DNA of 64,000 nucleotides from Anomaloglossus baeobatrachus. Lineage: Eukaryota > Chordata > Amphibia > Anura > Aromobatidae. The notes beneath the pieces are model-generated. The model had not been told where the DNA came from. It did not search any database and saw nothing but the letters and a program-made list of their open reading frames with translations. Positions 53,374 through 62,800 of the stretch are shown piece by piece (within the stretch, counting starts at the first letter, position 1; every line of letters starts with the position of its first letter). A program made the position numbers and the translations under genes. Location: positions 556,972,642 to 557,036,641 of the forward strand of contig NC_134355.1 in assembly GCF_048569485.1 (NCBI RefSeq). Reading direction: 5' to 3'.

Positions 53374-54169
53374 CCACAAAGCGTAAAGCATGCAAGCGGC
53401 ATGGCTGCTAACCTAGGCAATGAACTGTAAACTCGATCCCTTCATTTTATGAATGGAGAGGAGTTCTAATAAAAAGTAAATTGCAAAGTTGCTTGTTTTT
53501 CTAAGCACTTTGTAATTTTAACTATATAAGAACTTGAGACATCCCGTATAGGCCAATTTCATCATTGATTTTCACTGTGTCTGTTTTTTACCTTGTGGAA
53601 TCCATTTTTTAATATCGACATTAACAAAAATGTACACTATCAAATTTCAAATATCAAATAATCAAATTTCCTAGGTTTATAAGAGAAATATATCCATAAA
53701 AATCAGACGCTATAACAGATGTTCCGATTTATTTTAAGCACCCATAGATTTGAGTGGCTGAGTCGCATTGAAGATTCGGAAAAGAATAGTACACGCTGTG
53801 ATTTTTTTATTTCTCACAATCAATCGGAACGAGAGAAAAATTGTTCATTTGAACGGCCGTATTGAATAACATTGGTCTGTGTGCGGATTAAAAATTAGGA
53901 CGTCTGATTTATACGCTTGTCTGCATGAGCCTTTAATGTTAGAGATCCAGTATGAGGTCTGATAATTCTAGCAGTCTGGTCTGGGGTCTTAATTAATTTT
54001 AAAAAGGTCTGCTTTGGGAACTGAATTGACGGGTGAGTATAAAGTTCTGGGTTCATTATTGAGAACTCATTCAGACAAGCAAATATAGGTCCATGCTTTG
54101 TTTGTATGCTCCAGGGACTGCACATGGACCCTTATAGCCGTTGCAGAAGACTGATTTTCCAAATGGATC
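53374..54169. other. no gene recognised
   Basis: AT-rich non-coding DNA. Nothing identifiable. Confidence 0.45.
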
Positions 54170-54511
54170 TGACGCGCCCACGGGGTTGGGGGGGTTACTC
54201 GTCATCGGGCCGGTGTAGGGAGGTTGGATGTCACAGCAGCTAGGCCCGGTTCCATGACACCGGCGGTGTCAAGAAATGGGGGATAATGATGGGGATAGTA
54301 GTTATTCGTGACGCCACCTGTGGTGTGCGGCTAAACTAGGAGCCGCCGCAGCAAGAGGTTTCCGCTGAGGGCCGATGGTGACGCAGCTAGGTTGATACAG
54401 CTCTCCACAGCCAGAGCTCAGGTCCTCAGGAAGGTTGGGAGTAGTAGTAATTTTTCAGCGGAGCGCAGGGTTGAAGGTGGTGAAGAAAGGGAGCGACACA
54501 GGGATTGCTAT

Positions 54512-54903
54512 CAAAGTTATTATTATTTATTATTATTTATTTATTTATTTATAGAGCACCATTGATTCCATGGTGCTGTACATGAGAAGGGGGTTACATA
54601 CAAAATACATATACAAGTTACAGTAGACAGACTAGTACAGAGAGAAGAGGACCCTGCCCTTGCGGGCTTACTTTCTATAGAATTTTGGGGAGGAGACAGT
54701 AGGTGGGGTGTAAGTTGGGCGGCAGCCACGCACGGTGGTCAGGCGGCAGCTCCGCACGCACGGTGGTGGTGGTGAAGCAGTGAGTTCATTGTAGATTATA
54801 GGCATTTCTGAACAGATGAGTTTTCAAGTTCCGTTTGAAGCTTGCAAGTGTAGCAGATAGTCTGACGTGTTGAGGCAGCGAATTCCAGAAGACTGGGGAT
54901 GCT
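54512..54903 (-). mobile_element. 5'-truncated L2-type LINE inserted in the LTR
   Basis: Read on the minus strand it begins with the C-terminal coding end (FWNSLPQHVRLSATLASF, then KRNLKTHLF), continues through a 3' untranslated part and ends in a TTATT-type simple-repeat tail at about 54,512-54,553. This is the structure of an L2-like LINE tail. It interrupts the LTR at 54,170-55,146. Confidence 0.75.
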
Positions 54904-55270
54904 CAGGAGAAGTCAGTAGAAATATAGTTCTTTACTCACTGAGATGTCACCACCTTTGGACTGCCGGACTCCGCTGTCATGGGCTCCAGCAGATCCCAGA
55001 TAGTTTGGAGGCCAGAACCGGTGTTTCTTTCTGTGAGTCCTTCCTACTTGCGCTGTGTTAAGTTCCGGTGGCTTAAAGCTACGCTGGGACCCGAATCCTT
55101 GGATTGGCTCCATTCCTGTCCGATTATTTAGGTAGTCCTGGCCACACCTAGTCTAGTGGCCCAGATGTCGATTTTAAACCACCCTTATTTTACTTTAAGA
55201 AGAAAAAAAAAACACCTATGCAGCATTATTAATATTCAGATCAACTATTTACATTACTCTTCTGTACTTT

Positions 55271-56294
55271 TTACTGTGGGTAGGGATACTCCGGGCAGGT
55301 GGGCTTCCCGAAGCTCTTTCCATAGGTCTGGGTACATTTGTCCACACCTCGGACATTACGGGCTGGTGTGAGCCCTTGGTGGGGCACTGGGACGGGTCTC
55401 CGAGCTGGAGCAGCCGCCTCTGGATGACACAGCCCCACACACAGGGCATACCAGCCCCACTCACCTTTGTGCCGGGTGTAGATCACTGCGTCTCCATGAT
55501 AGAGGTCGCGGCCCGGGTGTCCCTGGTCCAGATAGGCCTTAACAACCCTCCGTGAGACAAAGATTTCCTTTGACAGTCCCGGCTCAGAGATGAAGCCCCT
55601 TCCATTCTCTAGGTCGAACTGAACAATGATTTCCCACCTCAGCGGTTTGCGGGCAAATGGACTGGACTTCTGGAGCCGCTGTTTTGCAGCCATGTTTCGG
55701 GCTTCCATTGCCTCCCAGCACTGTTCTTCCTCGGCTGCCAGTTTGATGATCATCTCCTGGCATGCCTCATAGTCGCTGCTCGACGCCGTGCTAGTGACGT
55801 CCTCCACACTCCGGGGTACGGTAGTGAGCGACAAGGGTGGACATTAGTCCCCCCCAAGCCAAACATGGCAGAGCTCGACCACAGGCCAGGACTGGAGGCT
55901 CAACCAGCGGTCCCACTGGGGTTCCACCTGTTGTCAATGGATGATCCGGTTCACTGGTCGGGGCCGTTACAAAAGGCAGTTCAGTGTTGTCAGCTTCCGG
56001 GACAGGGTTGGAAGCAGGGGGACGAGCAGGAGTCTCTCCGAAGCTGTCGCCAGTCACCGGGGTAACGGGATCTGTCATTACCTCGGTACCGGTCCCTGCC
56101 TCCTCCGGGGTCGGCATTGCCTTCTGCTGGTGGGCACGCATTTCCGCCACTGCTCCCATCATGGACGTCTGCATTTGCATGTTCGCCAGCCTCTGGCTCA
56201 GCCGCTCCACCTCCCCTTGCAGGTAGTCTGCATCCATCATCGTTGGCAGCACCGGTTCGCCTCCAGGACAACTAGGGTATGCCATTTTCTTCAC
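55271..56294 (-). pseudogene. coding remnant of the LTR element, with cold-shock-like stretch
   Basis: The N-terminal part has a coiled-coil-like segment (YLQGEVERLSQRLANMQMQ) and a long Pro/Thr/Glu-rich region, as in a reduced gag-type protein. The C-terminal part (about 55,440-55,640) resembles a cold-shock OB fold: a VQFDLENGRGFI segment like the RNP1 box, then EIFVSRRVV like the RNP2 box, then a GDAVIYTRHKGEWGWYALCV end. I see no protease, polymerase or zinc knuckle. The element is a fossil and the coding region is broken. Confidence 0.45.
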
Positions 56295-56450
56295 CCTGCG
56301 CTCCAGGTAGCTCTCTAGTGATCTCCTGCCAACTTCCCAGTTATCCCATCCTCTTCCACTTTTTTGGGAGGTGGGACCTCTGGGCTCTTGGGCAAGTTTA
56401 GTTTTTGGTCACTTGCTGCAGGGGGCGGGTACAGCTCTTGGTGCCAAACT

Positions 56451-57295
56451 GCCACCCAGGCTACGAAGGGCGGATAAGATCAATAGTCTGCATGGAAAAA
56501 AAATTGTAGCATGCATTACTTTGCTCCATTATATGGAACAGAATAATATGTGCAATGAAAAGGAGGCAGACAAGCACACGGAGCCAGTTTTAAGTATGGT
56601 CTGAATAAATCTGGGGTTTTGGAGTGGACTTCTCACTCATAAATATTAACAGTGGAGACCCATATAACAACTTTCATGACAGTCACATTGAATCTCAGTC
56701 ACGTGATGGGACCTCACTTTTAATCTTGATACAAATAGTTTTACAAAGTTTGTGAGATTTTAATAGGAGCACGTCTCTACTATTGACTTCCAATTTGCAT
56801 CTTCATCTGACCGCAGACCCAGGGAAGCAGATGTTTTCTCCATTCAGTACCCCTGACCTATATGATTAAAAAATGATCTTCTTGCTTAAAAATGCAGGTG
56901 ACAAGTACCCTGCTACATGACTGTTTGTAATTTTGAAAATATCTAATTTCGTTAGATTTATATAGTAGAATTGAGAAAAAACATTTGCAGTCTGCCATCA
57001 TGACATCGCAATGTCATGGCAGCTGACAAATCAGAAAAGGCACCGGGGATGTGGTGGCAGTAGGGTAGGAAGTACGCAGTGATCTGGTTCGCCGGCCCTA
57101 GACCGCCGATGTAGATGCTTTACCAGGGCTCTGTATTCTTTTGATATATAAATAAATGCACCAACATTGCCATACTGGGAAATACAACGAGAGGTCACAA
57201 GGTATTGACCCCTGGGTTAAGTACAAACTCCATAATTACTGGAACAAGGAAAAGGAGGACAAGAAGTGTATAGTACAAAAAGACAAAACACTTGT
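56451..57295. other. no gene recognised
   Basis: Non-coding DNA. Nothing identifiable. Confidence 0.45.
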
Positions 57296-57563
57296 AAATT
57301 CACTAGGCACAACTCTTATGGGGACTAATCAGCCTAAACAAAGAAGAAGCAGATGAAGCATGTCTGCAGCAATGCTTCAACGGACTACATGTGGAGGAGT
57401 GGAAATGGAGTACAACGGCAAGGTGACTGAGCAGTGTGGATGCCCGACGTGTGTTTTGCTGTGTCAGAATAGCTTAATCATGGGGAGGCATGTCCTGCTT
57501 CATCTGCTTTTGTTATTTTTAGACTTATTAGCCTCTATAGGAGTTGTGCCTAGTAAATTTATG
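57296..57563. repeat. inverted repeat, MITE-like
   Basis: AATTCACTAGGCACAACTCT, then GAAGCAGATGAAGCATG on the left pair with CATGTCCTGCTTCATCTGCT, then AGGAGTTGTGCCTAGTAAAT on the right. No target duplication was assigned. Confidence 0.65.
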
Positions 57564-57631
57564 TTTTGTGGAGCTTTTCCCTTGCATTAGTCCTTCATAT
57601 CTATCACCATTATGGAAACCTTCTGTGGGAA

Positions 57632-60424
57632 TCTAATATATAAAGTTGAGTGTATGTATGTGTGTGTATGTCCGCTAAAGGAATCCGCACCGTCGCATTT
57701 ACAATCACAAAATTTTGCACAGACGCCTCATGTGACTCAGGGAACGTCATAGACTATGTTTTGTCAAGAAAATTTAACCCTGCGCTTTACAGTTATCCTC
57801 CAAAAAACCTGCCTCCATTAAACTGAATGGAGCTGCGAGCTACAGGCTATTAATAGGAGGTATGATTGGTTGCTATAGGAGCAAAGGACATTCATAGTAT
57901 AAGAAGCTTATGTGTGAGGTAATATGATGTCGGTGGAGAGACAAAGACAGATACAGACTGAGAAAGAGACAGACAGACAGAGACAGACAGGAGACAGACA
58001 AAGACAGATAGGAAAATAAAAGACAGACAGACAGAGACAAAGACACACGGGGAAAGAGACAGACAGGGGCAGACAGGGAAAGAGACAGAGAGAGACATAC
58101 AAGGAAAGAGACAGAGAGACAGACAAAAATAGATGGGAAAAGAGTCAGATGTGGAAAGAGTCAGACGGGGAAAGGTACAGATGGGGAGGGAAAGAGACAG
58201 ACCGGGAAAGAAGCAGACAGCAAAAGAGACAGAGAGACAGACAAAGAAAGACGGGAAAGAGACACATGGGGAAAGAGACAGACCGGGGAAAGAGACAGAT
58301 ACAGACAAAGAAAGAGACAGACGGGGAGAGAGACAGACGGTGAAAGAGACAGATGGGGAAAGAGAGATTGAAACAGACCGGGGAAAGAGACAGACCAGGG
58401 AAAGAGACAGACCGGGGAAAGAGACAGACGAGGAAAGAGACAGATTGGGAAAGAGGCAGACAAGGAAAGAGACAGACCTGGAAAGAGACAGACCGGGGAA
58501 AGAGACAGATCGGGGAAAGAGACAGATACAGACAAGGAAAGAGACAGACAGGGAGAGAGACAGACAGGGAGAGAGAGCCAGGTGGGGAGAGAGCCTGACG
58601 GGGAAAGAGACAGACGGGGAAAGAGGCTGATGGGGAGAGAGGCAGATGGGATAAGAGAGATGAAAACAGACCGAGGAAAGAGACAGACCGGGGAAAAAGC
58701 CAGACGGGAAAAGAGACAGACGGGGAATGAGGCAGATAAGGAAAGAGACAGAGACAGATGGGGAAAGAGACAGACAGCAAAAGAGACAGAGAGACAGACA
58801 AAGATAGATGAAAGAGACAGATACAGACAGACAAGGAAAGAGACAAACGAGGAGAGAGACAAACGGGGAGAGAGACAGTCTGGGAAAGAGACAGACGGGG
58901 AAAGAGACAGACAGAGAGACAGACAAAGACAGACAGGGAAAGATGGGGAAAGAGACAGACCGGGGAAAGAGACAGACCAGGGAAAGAGACAGACCGGGGA
59001 AAGAGACAGACGAGGAAAGAGACAGATGGGGAAAGAGACAGACGGGGAAAGAGGCAGATGGGGAAAGAGAGATTGAGACAGACCGGGGAAAGAGACAGAC
59101 CGGGGAAAGAGACAGACCAGGGAAAGAGACAGACCGGGGAAAGAGACAGACGTGGAAAGAGACAGAGAGAGAGAGACAGACAAAGACAGACAGGGAAAGA
59201 TGGGGAAAGAGACAGACCAGGGAAAGAGACAGACCGGGGAAAGAGACAGACGAGGAAAGAGACAGATGGGGAAAGAGAGATTGAAACAGACCGGGGAAAG
59301 AGACAGACCGGGGAAAGAGACAGACCAGGGAAAGAGACAGACCGGGGAAAGAGACAGACCGGGAAAGAAACGGACAGCAAAAGAGACAGACAAAGACAGA
59401 TAGGGAAAGACTGGGAAAGAGACAGACCGGGGAAAGAGACAGATACAGACAAGGAAAGAGACAGACAGGGAGAGAGACAGACAGGGAGAGAGAGAGCCAG
59501 ATGGGGAGAGAGCCAGACGGGGAAAGAGACAGACAGGGAAAGAGGCTGATGGGGAGAGAGGCAGATGGGATAAGAGAGATGAAAACAGACCGAGGAAAGA
59601 GACAGACCGGGGAAAAAGCCAGACGGGAAAAGAGACAGACGGGGAAAGAGGCAGACAAGGAAAGAGACAGAGACAGATGGGGAAAGAGACAGATGGGGAA
59701 AGAGACAGATGTGGAAAGAGACAGATGTGAAAAGAGACAGATGTGAAAAGAGACAGATGTGGAAAGAGACAGACGTGGAAAGAGACAGAGAGACAGACAA
59801 AGACAGATGAAAGAGACAGATACAGACAGACAAGGAAAGAGACAGACGAGGAGAGAGACAAATGGGGAGAGAGACAGACTGGGAGAGAGACAGACTGGGA
59901 AAGAGACAGACTGGGAAAGAGACAGACTGGGAAAGAGACAGACTGGGAAAGAGACAGACTGGGAAAGAGACAGATACAGACAGACAAGGAAAGAGACAGA
60001 TGATGAGAGACACAGACGAGGAGAGAGACAAACGGGGAGAGAGACAGACTGGGAAAGAGACAGACGAGGAAAGAGAGATGGAGACAGACCGGGGAAAGAG
60101 ACAGACCGGGGAAAGAGACAGACCGGGGAAAGAGTCAGACGGGGAAAGAGTCAGACGGGGAAAGAGTCAGACGGGGAAAGAGTCAGACGGGGAAAGAGTC
60201 AGACGGGGAAAGAGTCAGACAGACACAGAGATAGAGAGAGATAGACACAGAGAGAGACAGAGAGACTGATACAGAGACAGACAGCGAGATAGACAAAGAT
60301 TGACACACAGAGACAGACAGGGAAAGGGACAGACAGAGAGACAGACAGAGAAAAACAGACAGAGACTGGGAGAGAGACAGAGAGACAGTTACTATCCCGG
60401 GCATCGCCCGAATACCACAGCTAG
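57632..60424 (+). mobile_element. Helitron with satellite-filled interior
   Basis: The 5' edge starts with TC (TCTAATATATAAAGTTGAG). The 3' edge has a GC hairpin (CGGGC, ATC loop, GCCCG; 60,399-60,411) ten bases before a terminal CTAG (60,421-60,424). The element lies between A (57,631) and T (60,425), the AT target of Helitrons, with no target duplication. The first 300 bp match the copy at 48,698 (minus). No Rep/helicase is encoded, so it is non-autonomous. Most of its length is a tandem repeat. Confidence 0.8.
57935..60390. repeat. about 17-bp GA-rich tandem repeat inside the Helitron
   Basis: Units around GGGAAAGAGACAGACCG are repeated for about 2.45 kb, with longer duplicated blocks (for example segments near 58,600-58,790 and 59,530-59,700 are almost the same). 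The repeat has no stops in many frames, producing open frames up to 628 codons on the minus strand (Ser/Leu/Phe/Pro/Val-rich) and Lys/Glu/Arg/Gly-rich ones on the plus strand. These are not genes. Confidence 0.93.
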
Positions 60425-60425
60425 T

Positions 60426-60837
60426 TTATAATAAATATGATTTCATATCATGTAACATATTTTTCTGACTTTCTCACAGTATTTTTTCAATATGATATGA
60501 CTATTGTAATTATACAAAATTTTAAACCGCCCGGTTTACTATTCTTATTATTGTTAATTGTCATCATATATTTCACAGTGGCTAGGCTATAGTTGTACCT
60601 GAGCTGGTGTAATTTGCTCACCTTTCCCTCCTGTTGGTCTGTCATCCTATTTTACACATATATATTTTAATAAAGTGTTTTGTCTTTTGTACTATATACG
60701 CCTTGTCCTACTTTTCCTTATTCTTTTAATATGTAGGGATTCCAAATCACAGATATGTAAACTATAGATTTGAAAGGGTGTTCCACCGCTTTAATAAAAC
60801 AAAATGAAATAGCACATGTTCCTTTTGTCTTGTGTTG
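60426..60837. other. no recognisable feature
   Basis: AT-rich non-coding DNA. Confidence 0.5.
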
Positions 60838-61170
60838 TCAGCATGTGACTGGCTGCATTGGTTGAAGGCTCAATTTATTATACAAAACTTGACGTGAACC
60901 CCAATGGAAGTCACTAATTAGGCAGTTCAGGTCTTCGCCCACATGCAGCCAGTCGTTTTTTTTTTTTTGTTTGGTGCACACTGTTGTTACTCCCAGTGGG
61001 AGCCATTCAAACACTGCAGGCACCTCGCACTGGGCTGAGCACCGAGAGTACCCAGGTACAGCGATGCTCGCACGAGTGGTTTGCATACGTAAAACACCCG
61101 AACTCTGTTTTTTGGGAACAGTCCGTGTTTGGTACGAACACCGAACCTCAGGTTCGCTCATCTCTAATTA
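60838..61170 (-). repeat. interspersed repeat, copy B
   Basis: Reverse complement of 51,078-51,480 in motif order. The outer edge reads AGAGATGAGCGAACCTGAGG on the minus strand. A T-run near 60,957-60,969 lies within it. Confidence 0.6.
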
Positions 61171-61226
61171 CCAACCATTCTGGAACTTTTTGGTGACCTT
61201 CTGATGTTGCAGAATTTCTGCACCTA

Positions 61227-62064
61227 CCCTGTTTCCCCGAAAATAAGACACTGTCTTAGTGCTTTTTTCAGGGCAAAAAAAAAAAAATATGTCTTATTTT
61301 CAGGGGGTGTCTTATTCTCGAGGAGACATGGTTGGGGGTAAGTTTACCACCCACAAAAAGCAGACCGCCCCCCCATCCCAGGATCGTCATACTTACCAGC
61401 CCAGGGCGTTTGTATGGCTCCCAGATCCTTCTGTGAGCTCCCATCAGGTACGCTGCATGCATCCCCTGTGCTGGCTGGCATCAGATCTCACACACACACA
61501 CACACACACCAGATCACACACACTCACACACAAACACACACCCACCCCACTTCTTCCCACCCACCCCACGATCCCAGCAGCTCTGCTGCACGCTGTGCTC
61601 CTCTGCCTCCTGCCGATACTCACAGATCCGATCGCTTACGTTCACACACAGTCACACATCAGACAGTATACACGCAAACATCTGATCGCATACACTCACA
61701 CACACACACACACACCACTCTTCTCCCTGTGCCCTCCGGTGGGCGGTCCCAGCAGCTGTGCTGCACGCCGTGCTCCTCTGCCTTCTGCCGACACTCACAG
61801 ATCCTATCGCATACACTCACACAGACAGCATACACGCACACATCCGATCGCATACACTCACACACACTGACGATATCTTACATACGCGTGCACACACTCA
61901 CAACATCCGGAGATACCACATGCTTCCGGCCATGTGATCCTCGGCAGGTCCTGGAAGGTCACTGCACGCACAGTATCGCCGCCGAGAAGCAAGCCATATC
62001 GCCGGAGGTTGTGAGTGTGTGGATGCGATCTGATGTGTGTGTGAGAGTGAGTGAGTGTGATCTG

Positions 62065-62109
<45 letters not shown>

Positions 62110-62405
62110 TGCGCGTGTACATGTGTGTTCCGCCACTGCAGGACCTTGATGCGCTCACCTGCTCCCGGTCGGCGTCTGGTGAGTATGATCGGGGGTCTTC
62201 TTTCTTCTGTCTTCTCTCTTCTGGGGGTGCCCGCTGCCTATAATGAAGTGTCCTGCAGTGTCTTTAACTCTTTCACCGCTGCATGACACTTCATTATTGA
62301 CCGCAGCTATGTCTTATTTTCAGGGGGTGTCTTATATTAAAGCTTCCCTGAAAACTCCTGGGATGTCTTATTTTCGGGGGATGTCTTATTTTCGGGGAAA
62401 CACGG
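61227..62405. mobile_element. TA-flanked MITE (mariner-like) with dinucleotide arrays
   Basis: Inverted ends CCCTGTTTCCCCGAAAATAA and, in reverse complement, CCGTGTTTCCCCGAAAATAA are flanked by TA at 61,225-61,226 and 62,406-62,407. TCTTATTTTC-type motifs recur next to both ends. The interior has CA runs (about 61,491-61,509 and 61,697-61,712), a GT run (about 62,067-62,101) and a duplicated block (about 61,570-61,690 and 61,748-61,865). The open frame across it is repeat-derived. No transposase. Confidence 0.75.
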
Positions 62406-62489
62406 TATTATCTAAATTAGGTTACTTGCATTTTTGTTACATGCAATTTTATTGCGTTTTTGGAGCTACAGTTTTTGTTTCTTTTCGGC

Positions 62490-62800
62490 ATGTCATACCT
62501 TTCTCCCTGCAAGTAGCAGTTGTGTATTGCCCTCCATGCCCAACCAATCAGTTCTCAGATCATTTTGCCACCTGGCTTCCACATTTTCTAGCCTATGACC
62601 TCCCCACTCTTGTCATGGGGGACTTTAACATCCCTATTGATGATCCCTTTTCCCCAGCTGCTGCTCATCTTTTATCTCTAACCTCCTCTCTTGGCCTTTT
62701 ATAACTAACTAACTCTCCTACACTTGAAGGAATACGCGGGACCTGGTCTTCTCCCGCCTCTGCTCAGTGAATGATTTTACTAACTCCCCCCTCCCACTCT
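62490..62800 (+). pseudogene. L2-type LINE endonuclease remnant
   Basis: The translation VAVVYCPPCPTNQFSDHF, then LPTLVMGDFNIPIDDP matches the middle of the apurinic-type endonuclease of L2/CR1-group LINEs; GDFN is the conserved catalytic-region motif. It continues, with a stop, into a LEGI-GTW-like segment. Reverse transcriptase should follow but does not: the sequence passes within about 30-60 bp to the C-terminal region. The copy is internally deleted. Confidence 0.75.

Larger units (their letters stand above)
54170..56450 (-). mobile_element. LTR retrotransposon remnant, minus strand, with L2 insertion in its LTR
   Basis: The 3' LTR lies at 54,170-55,146 on the minus strand (TGTGGCCAGGACTACC start, GGGCGCGTCA end), including a 0.4-kb L2 insertion. 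It shares CGTGACGCCACCTGTGG with the LTR at 17,245. The interior (55,147-56,429) holds a coding remnant. At 56,430-56,449 is a primer-binding-site-like TTTGGCACCAAGAGCTGTAC, similar in pattern to that of the element at 3,058. The 5' LTR is almost entirely missing. There is no reverse transcriptase, so it was probably non-autonomous. It is broken. Confidence 0.65.

Noticed and set aside
55271-56294. A host cold-shock-domain gene
   Set aside because: It lies between an LTR and a primer-binding-site-like sequence and has no exon structure, so it is treated as part of the LTR element.
57892-60269. Long open frames on both strands (up to 628 codons)
   Set aside because: Produced by the stop-free GA-rich repeat inside the Helitron; both strands and several frames are open at once.
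61259-62286. 203- and 290-codon His/Thr-rich open frames
   Set aside because: They follow the CA-rich arrays inside a TA-flanked MITE.
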